From Candidatus Sumerlaeota bacterium (GTDB taxonomy: Bacteria > Sumerlaeota > Sumerlaeia > SLMS01 > JAHLLQ01), in NCBI GenBank assembly GCA_021772755.1, contig JAJFLJ010000132.1, positions 1 to 38,986 on the forward strand: a DNA stretch of 38,986 bases, written 5' to 3'. Positions 22,210 to 30,452 of the stretch are shown here, one piece after another. The translations under genes were made by a program, and so were the position numbers. The notes beneath the pieces are model-generated. The model saw nothing but the letters and a program-made list of their open reading frames with translations, ran no database searches and was not told the origin of the DNA. Numbering within the stretch: the first letter of the stretch is position 1; each line of letters opens with the position of its first letter.

Positions 22210-25029
22210 TCAGTCCGTGGCAAGCTCAGCGCGCAGATGTCTTCCCGTGAGGCTCGCCTCGCAGGCGGCGATGTCCTCCGGAGTGCCCTGGGCGACGATC
22301 CTGCCGCCGCCGTCGCCGCCCTCCGGCCCGAGATCCACGATCCAGTCGGCCCGGCGGATCAGCTCCAGGTTGTGCTCGATGACGAGCAGCGAGAACCCGC
22401 GGTCCAGAAGGCGGTCGAAGACACGCATCAGGACTTCGAGATCGGCGGCGTGCAGCCCCGTCGTCGGTTCGTCGAAGATCAGCAGCGCGTTGCCGGCGCT
22501 GCGGTCCGCCTCCGCCAGATGCGACGCGAGCTTCAGGCGCTGCGCCTCGCCGCCCGAAAGCGTGTTGGTCGCCTGGCCGAGCCGAAGATACCCGAGGCCC
22601 ACGTCCGCCAGCGGACGCAGTCCGCGCATGATCGCGCTCTGTCCGTCGAAGAACGCCAGCGCCTCCTCGACGGTCAGGTCGAGAATCGCGGTGATGTTCT
22701 TTCCGTTGTAGGCGACCTCCAGAATGCGCTCCTGGAAGCGCTGGCCGTCGCATGTGTCGCACACGACCTCCACGTCGGCGAGGAACTGCATGTCGATGAT
22801 CTGGCGACCGGTTCCCTCGCACGTCTCGCATCGTCCGCCAGACACGTTGAATGAGAAGTCGCGGCCCGCCAGGTTCTTGCGCTTTCCCGACGGCGAATCC
22901 GCCAGCAGGCGCCGGATGCCGTCGTACGCCTTGAGGTACGTCGCCGCGTTGGACCGCGAGGAGCGCCCGATGGTGTCCTGGCCGATGAGGATCGCGTCGT
23001 CGATGCGGTCGGTTCCCTCCAGCGCGACGATCTTTCCGGGCTCGTTGGCGGTGTCGCCCTGCTCGCGGCGGTAGTTCGCCCAAAGACAGTCGGTCACGAG
23101 CGTCGACTTGCCCGAACCGCTCACGCCCGACACCACGCAAAGAACCCCGAGCGGAATGTCCACCGTGACGTAGTCGAGATTGTTCTCGTGCGCGCCCTTG
23201 ACGCGAATGTGGCCCTTTGCCTCGCGGCGGCCGAAACGCGTCGTCTGCTTCTTCCGTCCGGCGGAACTCCGCGCGCGCGGACGTCCGTTGGCGAGCCACG
23301 GCGCCGTCTGCGAATCGGCGACGGCGGTGGTCAGGTTCTTCGGCTCGCCCTGATAGACGACGCGCCCGCCGCGCTCGCCGGCGCGCGGGCCGATATCCAC
23401 CAGGTTCTCCGCCGCGCGGATGACGTCCAGGTCGTGTTCGACGACGACGACCGTGTTGCCGAGGTCGCGCAGTCGCCGCAGAATCGCGATCAGCCGGTGC
23501 GTGTCGCGCGGATGGAGTCCGACGGTCGGTTCGTCGAGCACATAGAGCGTTTCCGTCAGCGCGCTGCCCAGCGCCGTCGACAGGTTGATGCGCTGGGACT
23601 CGCCGCCCGAGAGCGTGCGCGTCTGGCGGTCGAGCGTCAGATAGCCGAGCCCCACTTCCGCGAGATAGTCGAGACGCGACCGCACCTCGCGGATCGCGCG
23701 GCCGGCGGTTTCGCTCTGCGCCTTCGTCAGCTCCAGGTTCGCGAACCACTCCCGCAGGTCCAGCACGTTCATCGCGCAGACACCGGCCATGTTCATTCCG
23801 CCGACGCGAACGGCGCGCGCGTCCGCCGTCAGGCGCGAGCCGCCGCAGTCGGGGCACTGCGTGAAGCCGCGGAAGCGCGCGATCTGCACGCGGGCCTGGA
23901 CCTTGTAGCGCTTGCTCTCCAGCCACGCGAAGTATCCCGCGATGCCGGGCCAGTCGCCCTGGCCCTCGCACACGATGCGCCGCTTCCCCTCCGGCAGGTC
24001 CTTCCACGGGCGGTTCAGGTCGATGCCGAGTTCGCGGTTCATGTTCTGCAGATGGTCGACCATCTCGCGGCCCGTCTCGCCGCGCCACGGGGCGATGGCA
24101 CCGTCGTCGATGGAGAGCGTCGGATCTGGAATCACGCGCGACCAGTCCAGTCCCGTCACGCGGCCGAACCCCTGGCACGTGTCGCACGCGCCAAGCGGAT
24201 TGGCGAAGCTGAACAGACGCGGCTCGGGATCGCGGAACCCGCGGCCGCAGCCGTTGCAGGCCAGGTCCTCGTGCCACGCGTGCCGTTCGCCCCCGGTGGT
24301 CAGAATGGCGACGCGGCCCTTGCCGATGCGAAAGCCCGTCTGGACCGCTTCCGAGAGCCGCGTGCGGTTCGATTCCCGCACGACGAGTCGGTCGACCACG
24401 ATGCCGAAGGACTTCAGCGACTTCGGCGCCTTCCACTCCGGGTCCTCCAGATCGACGACGTCGCCGCCGACCACGATGCGCGTGTATCCCTGGCGCCGGA
24501 TTTCCGCGAGCGTGCGCTCGAAGCGCTTCGCGTCCTCGAGTTCGATCTCCGCCAGCACCAGGAACTTCGTGCCCTCCTCCCAGCCGAACACGGCCCGCGC
24601 GACGGTCGCCGGCGTGTCGCGCGTCACCGGCAGGTCGCACTCGGGACAGCGCAGCTCGCCGATGCGCGCGAAGATCAGCCGCAGGTAGTCGTTGATTTCC
24701 GTCGCGGTGCCGATCGTAGAGCGCGCGTTGCGGACGGCGTTCTTCTGCTCCAGGGCGATGGCCGGCGGAATCGCGTCGATCGCATCGACGTCGGGCCGCG
24801 GCATGCGGGCGATGAACTGGCGCGCGTACGTGGAGAGCGACTCCACGTAGCGGCGCTGGCCCTCGGCGAAGAGCGTGTCGAAGGCGAGGGAGGACTTGCC
24901 GGACCCGCTGACGCCGGTCACCACCGTCAGCTTCCCGGCGGGAATCTCCACGCCGACGTTCTTCAGATTGTGCGTGCGCGCGCCACGAACGCGGATCGGG
25001 GGCTGAATGTGGGAACGGCGGCGGGCCAA
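22210..25029 (-). CDS. uvrA: UvrA, excinuclease ABC subunit A (or UvrA paralogue)
   Basis: A 939-residue ABC ATPase that locates bulky DNA lesions for UvrB loading. NBD1 has Walker A TGVSGSGKSS and signature TLSGGESQRINL, with YVLDEPTVGLHPRDT. Between them lie the UvrB-binding/insertion region (about 120-280) and zinc modules CNGCGRGF...CDTC and CPDCGGSRL. NBD2 has Walker A SGVSGSGKST, zinc hook CETCEGTGR...CDTCDGQRF, signature TLSGGEAQRLKLAS, LIFDEPTTGLHAAD and the closing DLGPEGGDGGG. The linker region GQDTIGRSSRSNAATY differs from the usual DQSPIGRTPRSNPATY, and NBD1 reads YLTLDRQTRTLSGGES. It may therefore be one of the UvrA variants found beside a canonical copy in some phyla. The start is TTG at 25029, giving MARRRS. 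Confidence 0.93.
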   Translation of the reverse strand: MARRRSHIQPPIRVRGARTHNLKNVGVEIPAGKLTVVTGVSGSGKSSLAFDTLFAEGQRRYVESLSTYARQFIARMPRPDVDAIDAIPPAIALEQKNAVRNARSTIGTATEINDYLRLIFARIGELRCPECDLPVTRDTPATVARAVFGWEEGTKFLVLAEIELEDAKRFERTLAEIRRQGYTRIVVGGDVVDLEDPEWKAPKSLKSFGIVVDRLVVRESNRTRLSEAVQTGFRIGKGRVAILTTGGERHAWHEDLACNGCGRGFRDPEPRLFSFANPLGACDTCQGFGRVTGLDWSRVIPDPTLSIDDGAIAPWRGETGREMVDHLQNMNRELGIDLNRPWKDLPEGKRRIVCEGQGDWPGIAGYFAWLESKRYKVQARVQIARFRGFTQCPDCGGSRLTADARAVRVGGMNMAGVCAMNVLDLREWFANLELTKAQSETAGRAIREVRSRLDYLAEVGLGYLTLDRQTRTLSGGESQRINLSTALGSALTETLYVLDEPTVGLHPRDTHRLIAILRRLRDLGNTVVVVEHDLDVIRAAENLVDIGPRAGERGGRVVYQGEPKNLTTAVADSQTAPWLANGRPRARSSAGRKKQTTRFGRREAKGHIRVKGAHENNLDYVTVDIPLGVLCVVSGVSGSGKSTLVTDCLWANYRREQGDTANEPGKIVALEGTDRIDDAILIGQDTIGRSSRSNAATYLKAYDGIRRLLADSPSGKRKNLAGRDFSFNVSGGRCETCEGTGRQIIDMQFLADVEVVCDTCDGQRFQERILEVAYNGKNITAILDLTVEEALAFFDGQSAIMRGLRPLADVGLGYLRLGQATNTLSGGEAQRLKLASHLAEADRSAGNALLIFDEPTTGLHAADLEVLMRVFDRLLDRGFSLLVIEHNLELIRRADWIVDLGPEGGDGGGRIVAQGTPEDIAACEASLTGRHLRAELATD

Positions 25030-25117
25030 GGAAACGCTCCGGAAGAATCGGGCGCCGGGAGGTACGCCCCGCGCATGCCCCGTGAAAAGCCAATTGTGCG
25101 CCAGCGGCGCGATGCGC

Positions 25118-26128
25118 CTACACCACCACGGGGATCGCCGCCAAAGCCGAGAGCGCGGCGAGCAGAAAGAGGAATTCCGCGAAGGCGCGGCGGTCGCCGG
25201 ATTCCGGCGCGGTCTGCATGCAGCGGACGACGCCGACGATCGCCAGAAGGATCAGCAGGCCCTCGGCCGTCAGGAACCAGGCGGCGAACATCGCGGCGGT
25301 GATGGCGATGCGCTGCATTCGCGTCAGCGCGCGGAAACCGCGACCGCCATCCAGCGGGGGAACGGGCAGCAGGTTGAAAAGGTTGATCCACGCGCCGATC
25401 TTCGCGATGGCCGCCATGCTCTGCCACCCGGTGGCCAGGGCGATCAGCCACGCGGCGACGGCGGCCGCCAGCCCCCAGAGCGGTCCGGCCAGTCCGACGC
25501 GCGCGTCTTCGCGGGGATCGGCAGGGTATTGCTTCGCCCGGATGAACGCGCCCAGGCCGGGAATAAACATCGGCGCCTCCGCCGCGATACCGAACTTCCT
25601 CAGCGCCCAGACGTGGCCCATCTCGTGGATGTAGATGGAAACGATCAGGCCCGCGGCGAACTTCCACCCGAACGCCGCCCAATACACGCCGAGCGAAAGA
25701 ACCATCGAGAAGACGGTTCCGCTCTTCGAAAGACCAAGCGCCAGGAACTTCGCCTTCGTCACCACCCACACCACGACGAACTTCAGCTTCCAGAGCAGGA
25801 GCCCGGCCGCCCCGAGACCCGCGATCCACTTCGGCGCGATTCCCTTCCCCGCGCGCTGCGGAGCCCCCGCATCCACTTCGCGGCTCAGCTTCAGGACCCG
25901 TTCGCGAATGCCGGCGTACTGCGCGGAATGCGGCGGAAGGAGGTCCAGCCCGCGGCGCCACGCGGCGAGAGCGGCGGTCTTGTCGCCGGCCTGCTCCGCC
26001 TGCGTCGCGGTGGCGGCGAGTTCCTTCAATTCCTCGGCGTGAACGAGCCGGTTGCACTGCGGACAGTTCAGCGCGCCCGGCGCCTGCGCACCGCCGCAGT
26101 CGGGGCAGATGTCCGACGGCTGACTCAC
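25118..26128 (-). CDS. Site-2-type zinc metalloprotease (M50) with N-terminal zinc ribbon
   Basis: A 336-residue membrane protein. Residues 8-25 form a zinc ribbon CPDCGG...CPQC. Residues about 30-80 are helical with TPR-like character (KTAALAAWRRGLDLLPPHSA). Then come several TM helices; one carries the M50 active site YIHEMGHVWA (HEMGH near 168-172) and a later one carries LPVPPLDGGRGF (Asp near 259, third zinc ligand). Both motifs are intact, so it should be an active intramembrane protease. There is no PDZ domain. The start is GTG at 26126-26128, overlapping the upstream stop as GTGA. Substrates are unknown; the cytoplasmic zinc ribbon may recruit them. Confidence 0.9.
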   Translation of the reverse strand: MSQPSDICPDCGGAQAPGALNCPQCNRLVHAEELKELAATATQAEQAGDKTAALAAWRRGLDLLPPHSAQYAGIRERVLKLSREVDAGAPQRAGKGIAPKWIAGLGAAGLLLWKLKFVVVWVVTKAKFLALGLSKSGTVFSMVLSLGVYWAAFGWKFAAGLIVSIYIHEMGHVWALRKFGIAAEAPMFIPGLGAFIRAKQYPADPREDARVGLAGPLWGLAAAVAAWLIALATGWQSMAAIAKIGAWINLFNLLPVPPLDGGRGFRALTRMQRIAITAAMFAAWFLTAEGLLILLAIVGVVRCMQTAPESGDRRAFAEFLFLLAALSALAAIPVVV

Positions 26129-26934
26129 GAAGGCGGCGGAAGCGCCGGAGGAAGTCCCCCGCCGGGCGCGGCGCCGGCCTCGAACGGCCCATTCAGCTGA
26201 AGCTTCGCGGCTCCGCTCCGTCTCCACGCCTCCCAGAATCCAAAGGCCATGATAATCGCCATGATGATACTGCTGAGCGCCATCAGGACGGGCCCCGCCA
26301 GCGAGACGACGAAGGCCATCAGCAGAATGATCGCCTTGTACGCCACCGTGTCGCGCTGTTCTCCGCTGACGACCGGCTCGGTCTCGTCGAACTCCGGGTC
26401 GGATTCGATGCCCTGCTCGGTGAAGTAGCTGTCGTCGCCGGACATCGACGCGTCGATGCCGTGATACGTTTCGGGGATGAAGCTCCACGAAATGCAGAGC
26501 CATACGAACAGAAGCGCCATCAGCCGGTAGAGGATGCCGCCGTTGTGTTTCGACCCCGCCCCGACGGCGATGCCGATCACCCAGCCCGCCAGCGCCGCGA
26601 TGATCCCGATGTCGTAGCCCGTCAGCGCGCGAATGCCGCCCCACACGACCGCCCCGAGAATCGCCGCGCCAAGACCCAAGCCCAGCGCGCCGAAGAAACG
26701 CCCGGCCTTCGTGCCCATGCTCTTCGGATCGAGTTGCGATTCGACGAACTCCGCCGACGCGATCTGTCCGTTGAGCTGGTAGTAGCGGCCGACGACCGGT
26801 TTGCCGGTGTACTGGCACCGCAGTCCGCCATCGGTGCCTGGGCGGAACTCGGCGCGGTCGAACTGCATCGGCTCTTCGTTCGGCAGCTCCGGCGGTTCGC
26901 CGGATTCCGGAAGTCTCGGCTCGTCGATCGCCAT
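26125..26934 (-). CDS. Hypothetical polytopic membrane protein
   Basis: A 269-residue protein of no family that I recognise. The soluble N-terminal 90 residues contain LRCQYTGKPVVGRYYQLNGQ and ASAEFVESQ, a short module that looks like those in some zinc-ribbon/GYF-like membrane proteins but has only one cysteine. About five hydrophobic segments follow (FFGALGLGLGAAILGAVVW, IIAALAGWVIGIAV, LMALLFVWLCISW, IILLMAFVVSLAGPVLMAL, IIMAIIMAFGFW), with a charged acidic loop after the third, and a Pro-rich C-terminus. The start chosen is ATG 26934 with AGAGGGCGG upstream; an alternative ATG at 26982 would overlap the epimerase stop as TGATG. The stop overlaps the protease GTG by four bases, and tight linkage suggests they work together. 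Confidence 0.7.
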   Translation of the reverse strand: MAIDEPRLPESGEPPELPNEEPMQFDRAEFRPGTDGGLRCQYTGKPVVGRYYQLNGQIASAEFVESQLDPKSMGTKAGRFFGALGLGLGAAILGAVVWGGIRALTGYDIGIIAALAGWVIGIAVGAGSKHNGGILYRLMALLFVWLCISWSFIPETYHGIDASMSGDDSYFTEQGIESDPEFDETEPVVSGEQRDTVAYKAIILLMAFVVSLAGPVLMALSSIIMAIIMAFGFWEAWRRSGAAKLQLNGPFEAGAAPGGGLPPALPPPS

Positions 26935-26981
26935 GCCGCCCTCTTTCGCTCTGGGATACCTCGTACCATCCGGGGCGGACA

Positions 26982-27911
26982 TCAATCGGAGGCAAGCGGA
27001 GATCCGACTCCGCCGAGCGTGAGCCGCAGCCCCTCGTCGAGCGCGACCTGCGGTTTCCAGCCCAGCGCCATCAGGCGCGATGCGTCGCCTCGCGAATGGC
27101 GAACGTCGCCGGGGCGGGGCGGCTTGTGGTCGATGGCGGAGGAGCTCGCCGACAGGGCGACGATGCGTTTCGCCAGGTCGTTGACGGTGATGCGCGTGTT
27201 GCAGGCCGCGTTGTAGACGCCGCGCGCGCCGGCGCTTTCGGCGGCGAGAATGTTGGCGGCGGCGATGTCGCCGACGAAGATGAAGTCGCGCGTCTGCTCG
27301 CCGTCGTCGAAGACGACCAGCGGTTCGTTCGCGCGCGCCTTCTCGGCGAAGATGGCGATCGCCGCAGCGTACGGCGAATTCGGGTCCTGGCGCGGACCGT
27401 ACACGTTGAAGTACCGCAGCGACACCGTCGGCACTCCCATCAGCGCGCGCCAGCATTCCATGTAGTGTTCGGCGGCGAGCTTCGTGATAGCGTAGGGGCT
27501 GACGGGCGCCGGCAGATCCGTCTCCGAATGCACCGGCCGGTCCGCCATGCCGTAGACGGCCGACGTGGAGGAGAAAACGACCTTCTTCGCGCCGCAGGCC
27601 TTCGCCGCCTTCAGCACGTTGAGCGTCCCCAGCACGTTGATGGACTCGGTGACGTCGGGCTTCTCGACGGACTCGGGAACGCTGACGAGCGCCGCGAGAT
27701 GGTGGATGTAGTCGCAGCCCTCCGCGCATTCGCGAACGAGACCTTCGTCCTCGACGCTTCCCTCGACGAACCGGCAGTCGATGCCCTCCAGGTTCGCGCG
27801 GTGGCCGGTGCGCAGACTGTCGAGCACGACGACCTCCGCGCCGCGCGCGGACCACGCCGCGGCAAGATGGCTTCCGATGAACCCGGCTCCGCCGGTAATG
27901 AGGACCTTCAC
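26982..27911 (-). CDS. NAD-dependent sugar-nucleotide epimerase/dehydratase (extended SDR)
   Basis: A 309-residue extended short-chain dehydrogenase, closest in pattern to UDP-glucose/UDP-GlcNAc 4-epimerases. Features are the NAD-binding VLITGGAGFIGSHLAAAW (Gly7, 10, 13), LDSLRTGHRANLEG, HHLAALVSVPESVEKP, catalytic Ser-Tyr-Lys in SSTSAVYG and SPYAITKLAAEHY, RYFNVYGPRQDPNSPYAAAI and FDDGEQTRDFIFVGDIAAAN. The start is GTG at 27909-27911, overlapping the methyltransferase stop as GTGA, with MKVLITGG as the expected N-terminus. It probably supplies UDP-galactose or a related sugar for surface glycans. Why it is coupled to DNA-methylation genes is unclear. Confidence 0.93.
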   Translation of the reverse strand: MKVLITGGAGFIGSHLAAAWSARGAEVVVLDSLRTGHRANLEGIDCRFVEGSVEDEGLVRECAEGCDYIHHLAALVSVPESVEKPDVTESINVLGTLNVLKAAKACGAKKVVFSSTSAVYGMADRPVHSETDLPAPVSPYAITKLAAEHYMECWRALMGVPTVSLRYFNVYGPRQDPNSPYAAAIAIFAEKARANEPLVVFDDGEQTRDFIFVGDIAAANILAAESAGARGVYNAACNTRITVNDLAKRIVALSASSSAIDHKPPRPGDVRHSRGDASRLMALGWKPQVALDEGLRLTLGGVGSPLASD

Positions 27912-29251
27912 GTTTCCAGCCTCGCTCTCTCGCTGTTTGTCTTCGACTCGCTGCCGGACATCGCGCGCATGCCACGGCGGGTTCTCTGCGCGATGGTGTT
28001 CGACGGAACGCCGTAGTGTTCGCAGGCCTGCTGCATGTTCAGCGACAGAAGCCCCTCGTCGCCGTGGGCGAGCGTCTCCGCCGGCTTCTTCGCATCGATG
28101 CCCATTGCCGCGACGATGCGCGACGCCACGGCCCGCGCGAGAAGCGGCGGCACGGAGTTGCCGATCTGCCGCGCGCCGTGCCATTTCGTGACGTGGAACC
28201 GGAACCAGTCGGGATAGGAATGCAGGCGCGCCGCCTCGCGAACGGTGATGCAGCGGGCATGGTGCGGATGAATGGGGCGGGGCGAGGTGAACGCGCCGCG
28301 ATCGCTGGCGGTGCCCGCCCGCAGGGTGTTGCAGATGCCCGAGGGGTCGAGCTTGAAGAAGCGGCTGACGGGTTCCGTTTCCCCCCCGGCGGTCTTGGCG
28401 AAGCGCTTGCGCGAGAGCGCGGTGTGTTCGGAACGGAGACTCGACGTCATCGTGTTCGCGCGGTGGCTGCGCCGGTGGGAGCGGTCTGCCGGGTCCTTCG
28501 CCAGGCCGCGAAGAAACCGCGCGTAGGCAGAGGCGCGCCCGAAGCGGACCTTCGCGGAATCCGACGTTCGCAGTTCCTCGTAGTCCTCGGCGTCGGGCAG
28601 GTCGCCGAGCGCGTCGGCGACGGTGGGAACCGGCGGCAGCCCGGCGGGATTCTTCGCGCCAGGCATCGCGGTGAGCGCGTCGGGGTAGTCGGGCGCGGCG
28701 AGAGGGGCGCGCGCGCCGAGAAGAAAGAGACGTTCGCGGCTCTGCGGCACGCCGTAGTTCGCGGCGTTCAGAACGCGCGTCGGCTGGCGAACGTCGTAGC
28801 CGATGGCCTCGAACTCGGCCAGCAACTCGACGAGAAAGCGGCGATGCCGCCCCACCGTCAGACCCTTGACGTTCTCGAAGACGAAGTATTTCGGACGCAA
28901 CTCGTCGACGATCCGCAGGAAATGCCCGACCAGGGAATTGCGCGGATCGTCGAGCGCGCGCTTGCCCATCATCGAAAACCCCTGGCAGGGCGGCCCGCCG
29001 AACACGACGTCGATGCCGCCGGGCCGCACGCCGGCCGCTTCCAGGATCTCGCGCCCCGTCACGCTGTCGGCCGACTTGCAGATCACCGCGCAGCGCGGAA
29101 AGTTGTACTCGTGCGTCGCGCAGTGGACGGGATCGAGTTCCACGCAGGCGCGGACGTCGAAGCCCGCCTGCTCGAAACCGAGGGACATTCCGCCGGCCCC
29201 GGCGAACAGATCGATCCCGACGGGCCGCCGCGCTGTCGTCTTTCTAGCCAT
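27908..29251 (-). CDS. DNA (cytosine-5) methyltransferase
   Basis: A 447-residue C5 methyltransferase with the ordered motifs: I IDLFAGAGGMSLGFEQAGF, IV VVFGGPPCQGFSMMG with nucleophile Cys89, VI FVFENVKGL, VIII VPQSRERLFLLGAR, a target-recognition region of about 150 residues (with HRRSHRANTMTSSL, FFKLDPSGICNTLRAGT), IX ITVREAARLHSYPDWF and X RQIGNSVPPLLARAVA. The target sequence cannot be read from sequence. After motif X there is an extra tail of about 50 residues including MQQACEHYGVPSNTIAQRTR, which looks like a small helix-turn-helix. Its ATG overlaps the vsr stop by eight bases, as in other Vsr/C5-methyltransferase pairs; no restriction endonuclease gene is visible. Confidence 0.95.
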   Translation of the reverse strand: MARKTTARRPVGIDLFAGAGGMSLGFEQAGFDVRACVELDPVHCATHEYNFPRCAVICKSADSVTGREILEAAGVRPGGIDVVFGGPPCQGFSMMGKRALDDPRNSLVGHFLRIVDELRPKYFVFENVKGLTVGRHRRFLVELLAEFEAIGYDVRQPTRVLNAANYGVPQSRERLFLLGARAPLAAPDYPDALTAMPGAKNPAGLPPVPTVADALGDLPDAEDYEELRTSDSAKVRFGRASAYARFLRGLAKDPADRSHRRSHRANTMTSSLRSEHTALSRKRFAKTAGGETEPVSRFFKLDPSGICNTLRAGTASDRGAFTSPRPIHPHHARCITVREAARLHSYPDWFRFHVTKWHGARQIGNSVPPLLARAVASRIVAAMGIDAKKPAETLAHGDEGLLSLNMQQACEHYGVPSNTIAQRTRRGMRAMSGSESKTNSERARLET

Positions 29252-29651
29252 CGAGAAACCTCGCCAACCGTCGTTCGAGCTTTTCCGGATCCTTCGTCTC
29301 GCACTCCCAGACCGTCGCCACGCCCCACCCCGCCCGGCGCAGACGGCGGACGTTCCGTAGATCGCGCTCGACGTTTCGCCGGAACTTGTCCTCCCAGAAT
29401 CTCTTCCGCGTCTTCGGCGTCGTGGCAAGGCGACATCCCCTGTGGCGGTGCCAGAAACATCCGTGCACGAAGACGACCCTGCCGTGGCGGGGCAGAACGA
29501 TGTCGGGCTTGCCGGGCAGGTCCGGCGCGTGCAGCCGGAACCGGTAGCCCATTCGGTGGAGAAGGCTGCGCACGACCAGCTCCGGCGCGGTGTCCTTCGA
29601 CCCCACGCGGCCCATCAGCCAGCTGCGATGCTCCTTGCTCAGCCTGTCCAT
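29244..29651 (-). CDS. vsr: Very-short-patch mismatch repair endonuclease
   Basis: A 135-residue Vsr endonuclease, full length for the family. It nicks 5' of T in T:G mismatches that arise when 5-methylcytosine deaminates within a C5-methyltransferase target. Diagnostic parts are LSKEHRSWLMGRVGSKDTAP, LPGKPDIVLPRHGRVVFVHG with the catalytic Asp, CFWHRHRGCRLATTPKTR with the zinc and catalytic His/Cys residues, and WEDKFRRNVERDLRNVRRL, then WGVATVWECE. It precedes and overlaps the cognate methyltransferase gene by eight bases. It is the first gene of the minus-strand run, 60 bases from a divergent methyltransferase gene. Confidence 0.97.
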   Translation of the reverse strand: MDRLSKEHRSWLMGRVGSKDTAPELVVRSLLHRMGYRFRLHAPDLPGKPDIVLPRHGRVVFVHGCFWHRHRGCRLATTPKTRKRFWEDKFRRNVERDLRNVRRLRRAGWGVATVWECETKDPEKLERRLARFLDG

Positions 29652-29711
29652 GACCGGCTAACCCGCCTTCGAGGCGATCGGCGAATCCCACAACGGCGAA
29701 AGGGCACGGCA

Positions 29712-30452
29712 ATGGCGGAACGGGCACTTCACGGCAAGTCCACCATCGAGGAGATCCGCGCGCGGTTCGACGCGGACGTGGAACGGTTTTCAAGCCTGGA
29801 GACCGGGCAGAAGGCAACCATCGACGCACCCCTGGCGATGGAGCTGATCACCGGGGCGGCGCTGGCCTGCTCGCCCAGGCCCCGGCGCGTCCTGGACGTG
29901 GGATGCGGCGCGGGAAACAACACGCTGAAGCTGGTTTCGAAACTTCAGGCCGGGGCGCTTCCCGAATGCCACCTGGCGGACCTCAGCCGGCCGATGCTGG
30001 ATCGCGCGGAGCAACGCCTCCGCGAAGCCGGCGTCCATTCGATTCGCGCGTTTCGCGGCGACATTCGCGAAGCCGCGCTGGAGGAAGGCGCCTACGACAT
30101 CGTTCTCGCCGCGGCGGTGCTGCACCATCTTCGCGACGACGCGGACTGGGAGTCCACCCTGGCGAAGCTCTTTCGCGCCACGGCTCCGGGGGGCTGCATC
30201 TGGATCACCGATCTGGTCGCCCACGAAATCCCATCCGTTCACGACATGATGTGGGAGGCGTACGGGGGCTATCTCGTCTCCATCGGCGGCGCGGAGTACC
30301 GCGACCATGTTGTGGACTACATCGAGAAGGAGGACTCTCCCCGGCCGGTCACCTGGCAGCTCGACCTGCTGCGGCGCGTCGGGTTCGTCGAGGTCGATAT
30401 CCTGCACAAGAACTCCTGCTTCGCGGCGTTCGGCGGACGGCGCCCTTCCTGA
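29712..30452 (+). CDS. Class I SAM-dependent methyltransferase
   Basis: A 246-residue small-molecule or tRNA-type methyltransferase. The SAM-binding motif I is RRVLDVGCGAGNNTLKLVSK, acidic motif II is CHLADLSRPMLDRAEQRLRE, then FRGDIREAALEEGAYDIVLA and post-motif AAAVLHHLRDDADWESTLAK, FRATAPGGCIWITDLVAHE. The overall shape, including an N-terminal helix (TIEEIRARFDADVERFSSLE), resembles Methyltransf_25/CmoA-type enzymes; substrate unknown. The start ATG at 29712 is followed by the family-like N-terminus. It is divergent from vsr, with only 60 bases between the start codons, and followed by the stem-loop region. Confidence 0.92.
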   Translation: MAERALHGKSTIEEIRARFDADVERFSSLETGQKATIDAPLAMELITGAALACSPRPRRVLDVGCGAGNNTLKLVSKLQAGALPECHLADLSRPMLDRAEQRLREAGVHSIRAFRGDIREAALEEGAYDIVLAAAVLHHLRDDADWESTLAKLFRATAPGGCIWITDLVAHEIPSVHDMMWEAYGGYLVSIGGAEYRDHVVDYIEKEDSPRPVTWQLDLLRRVGFVEVDILHKNSCFAAFGGRRPS

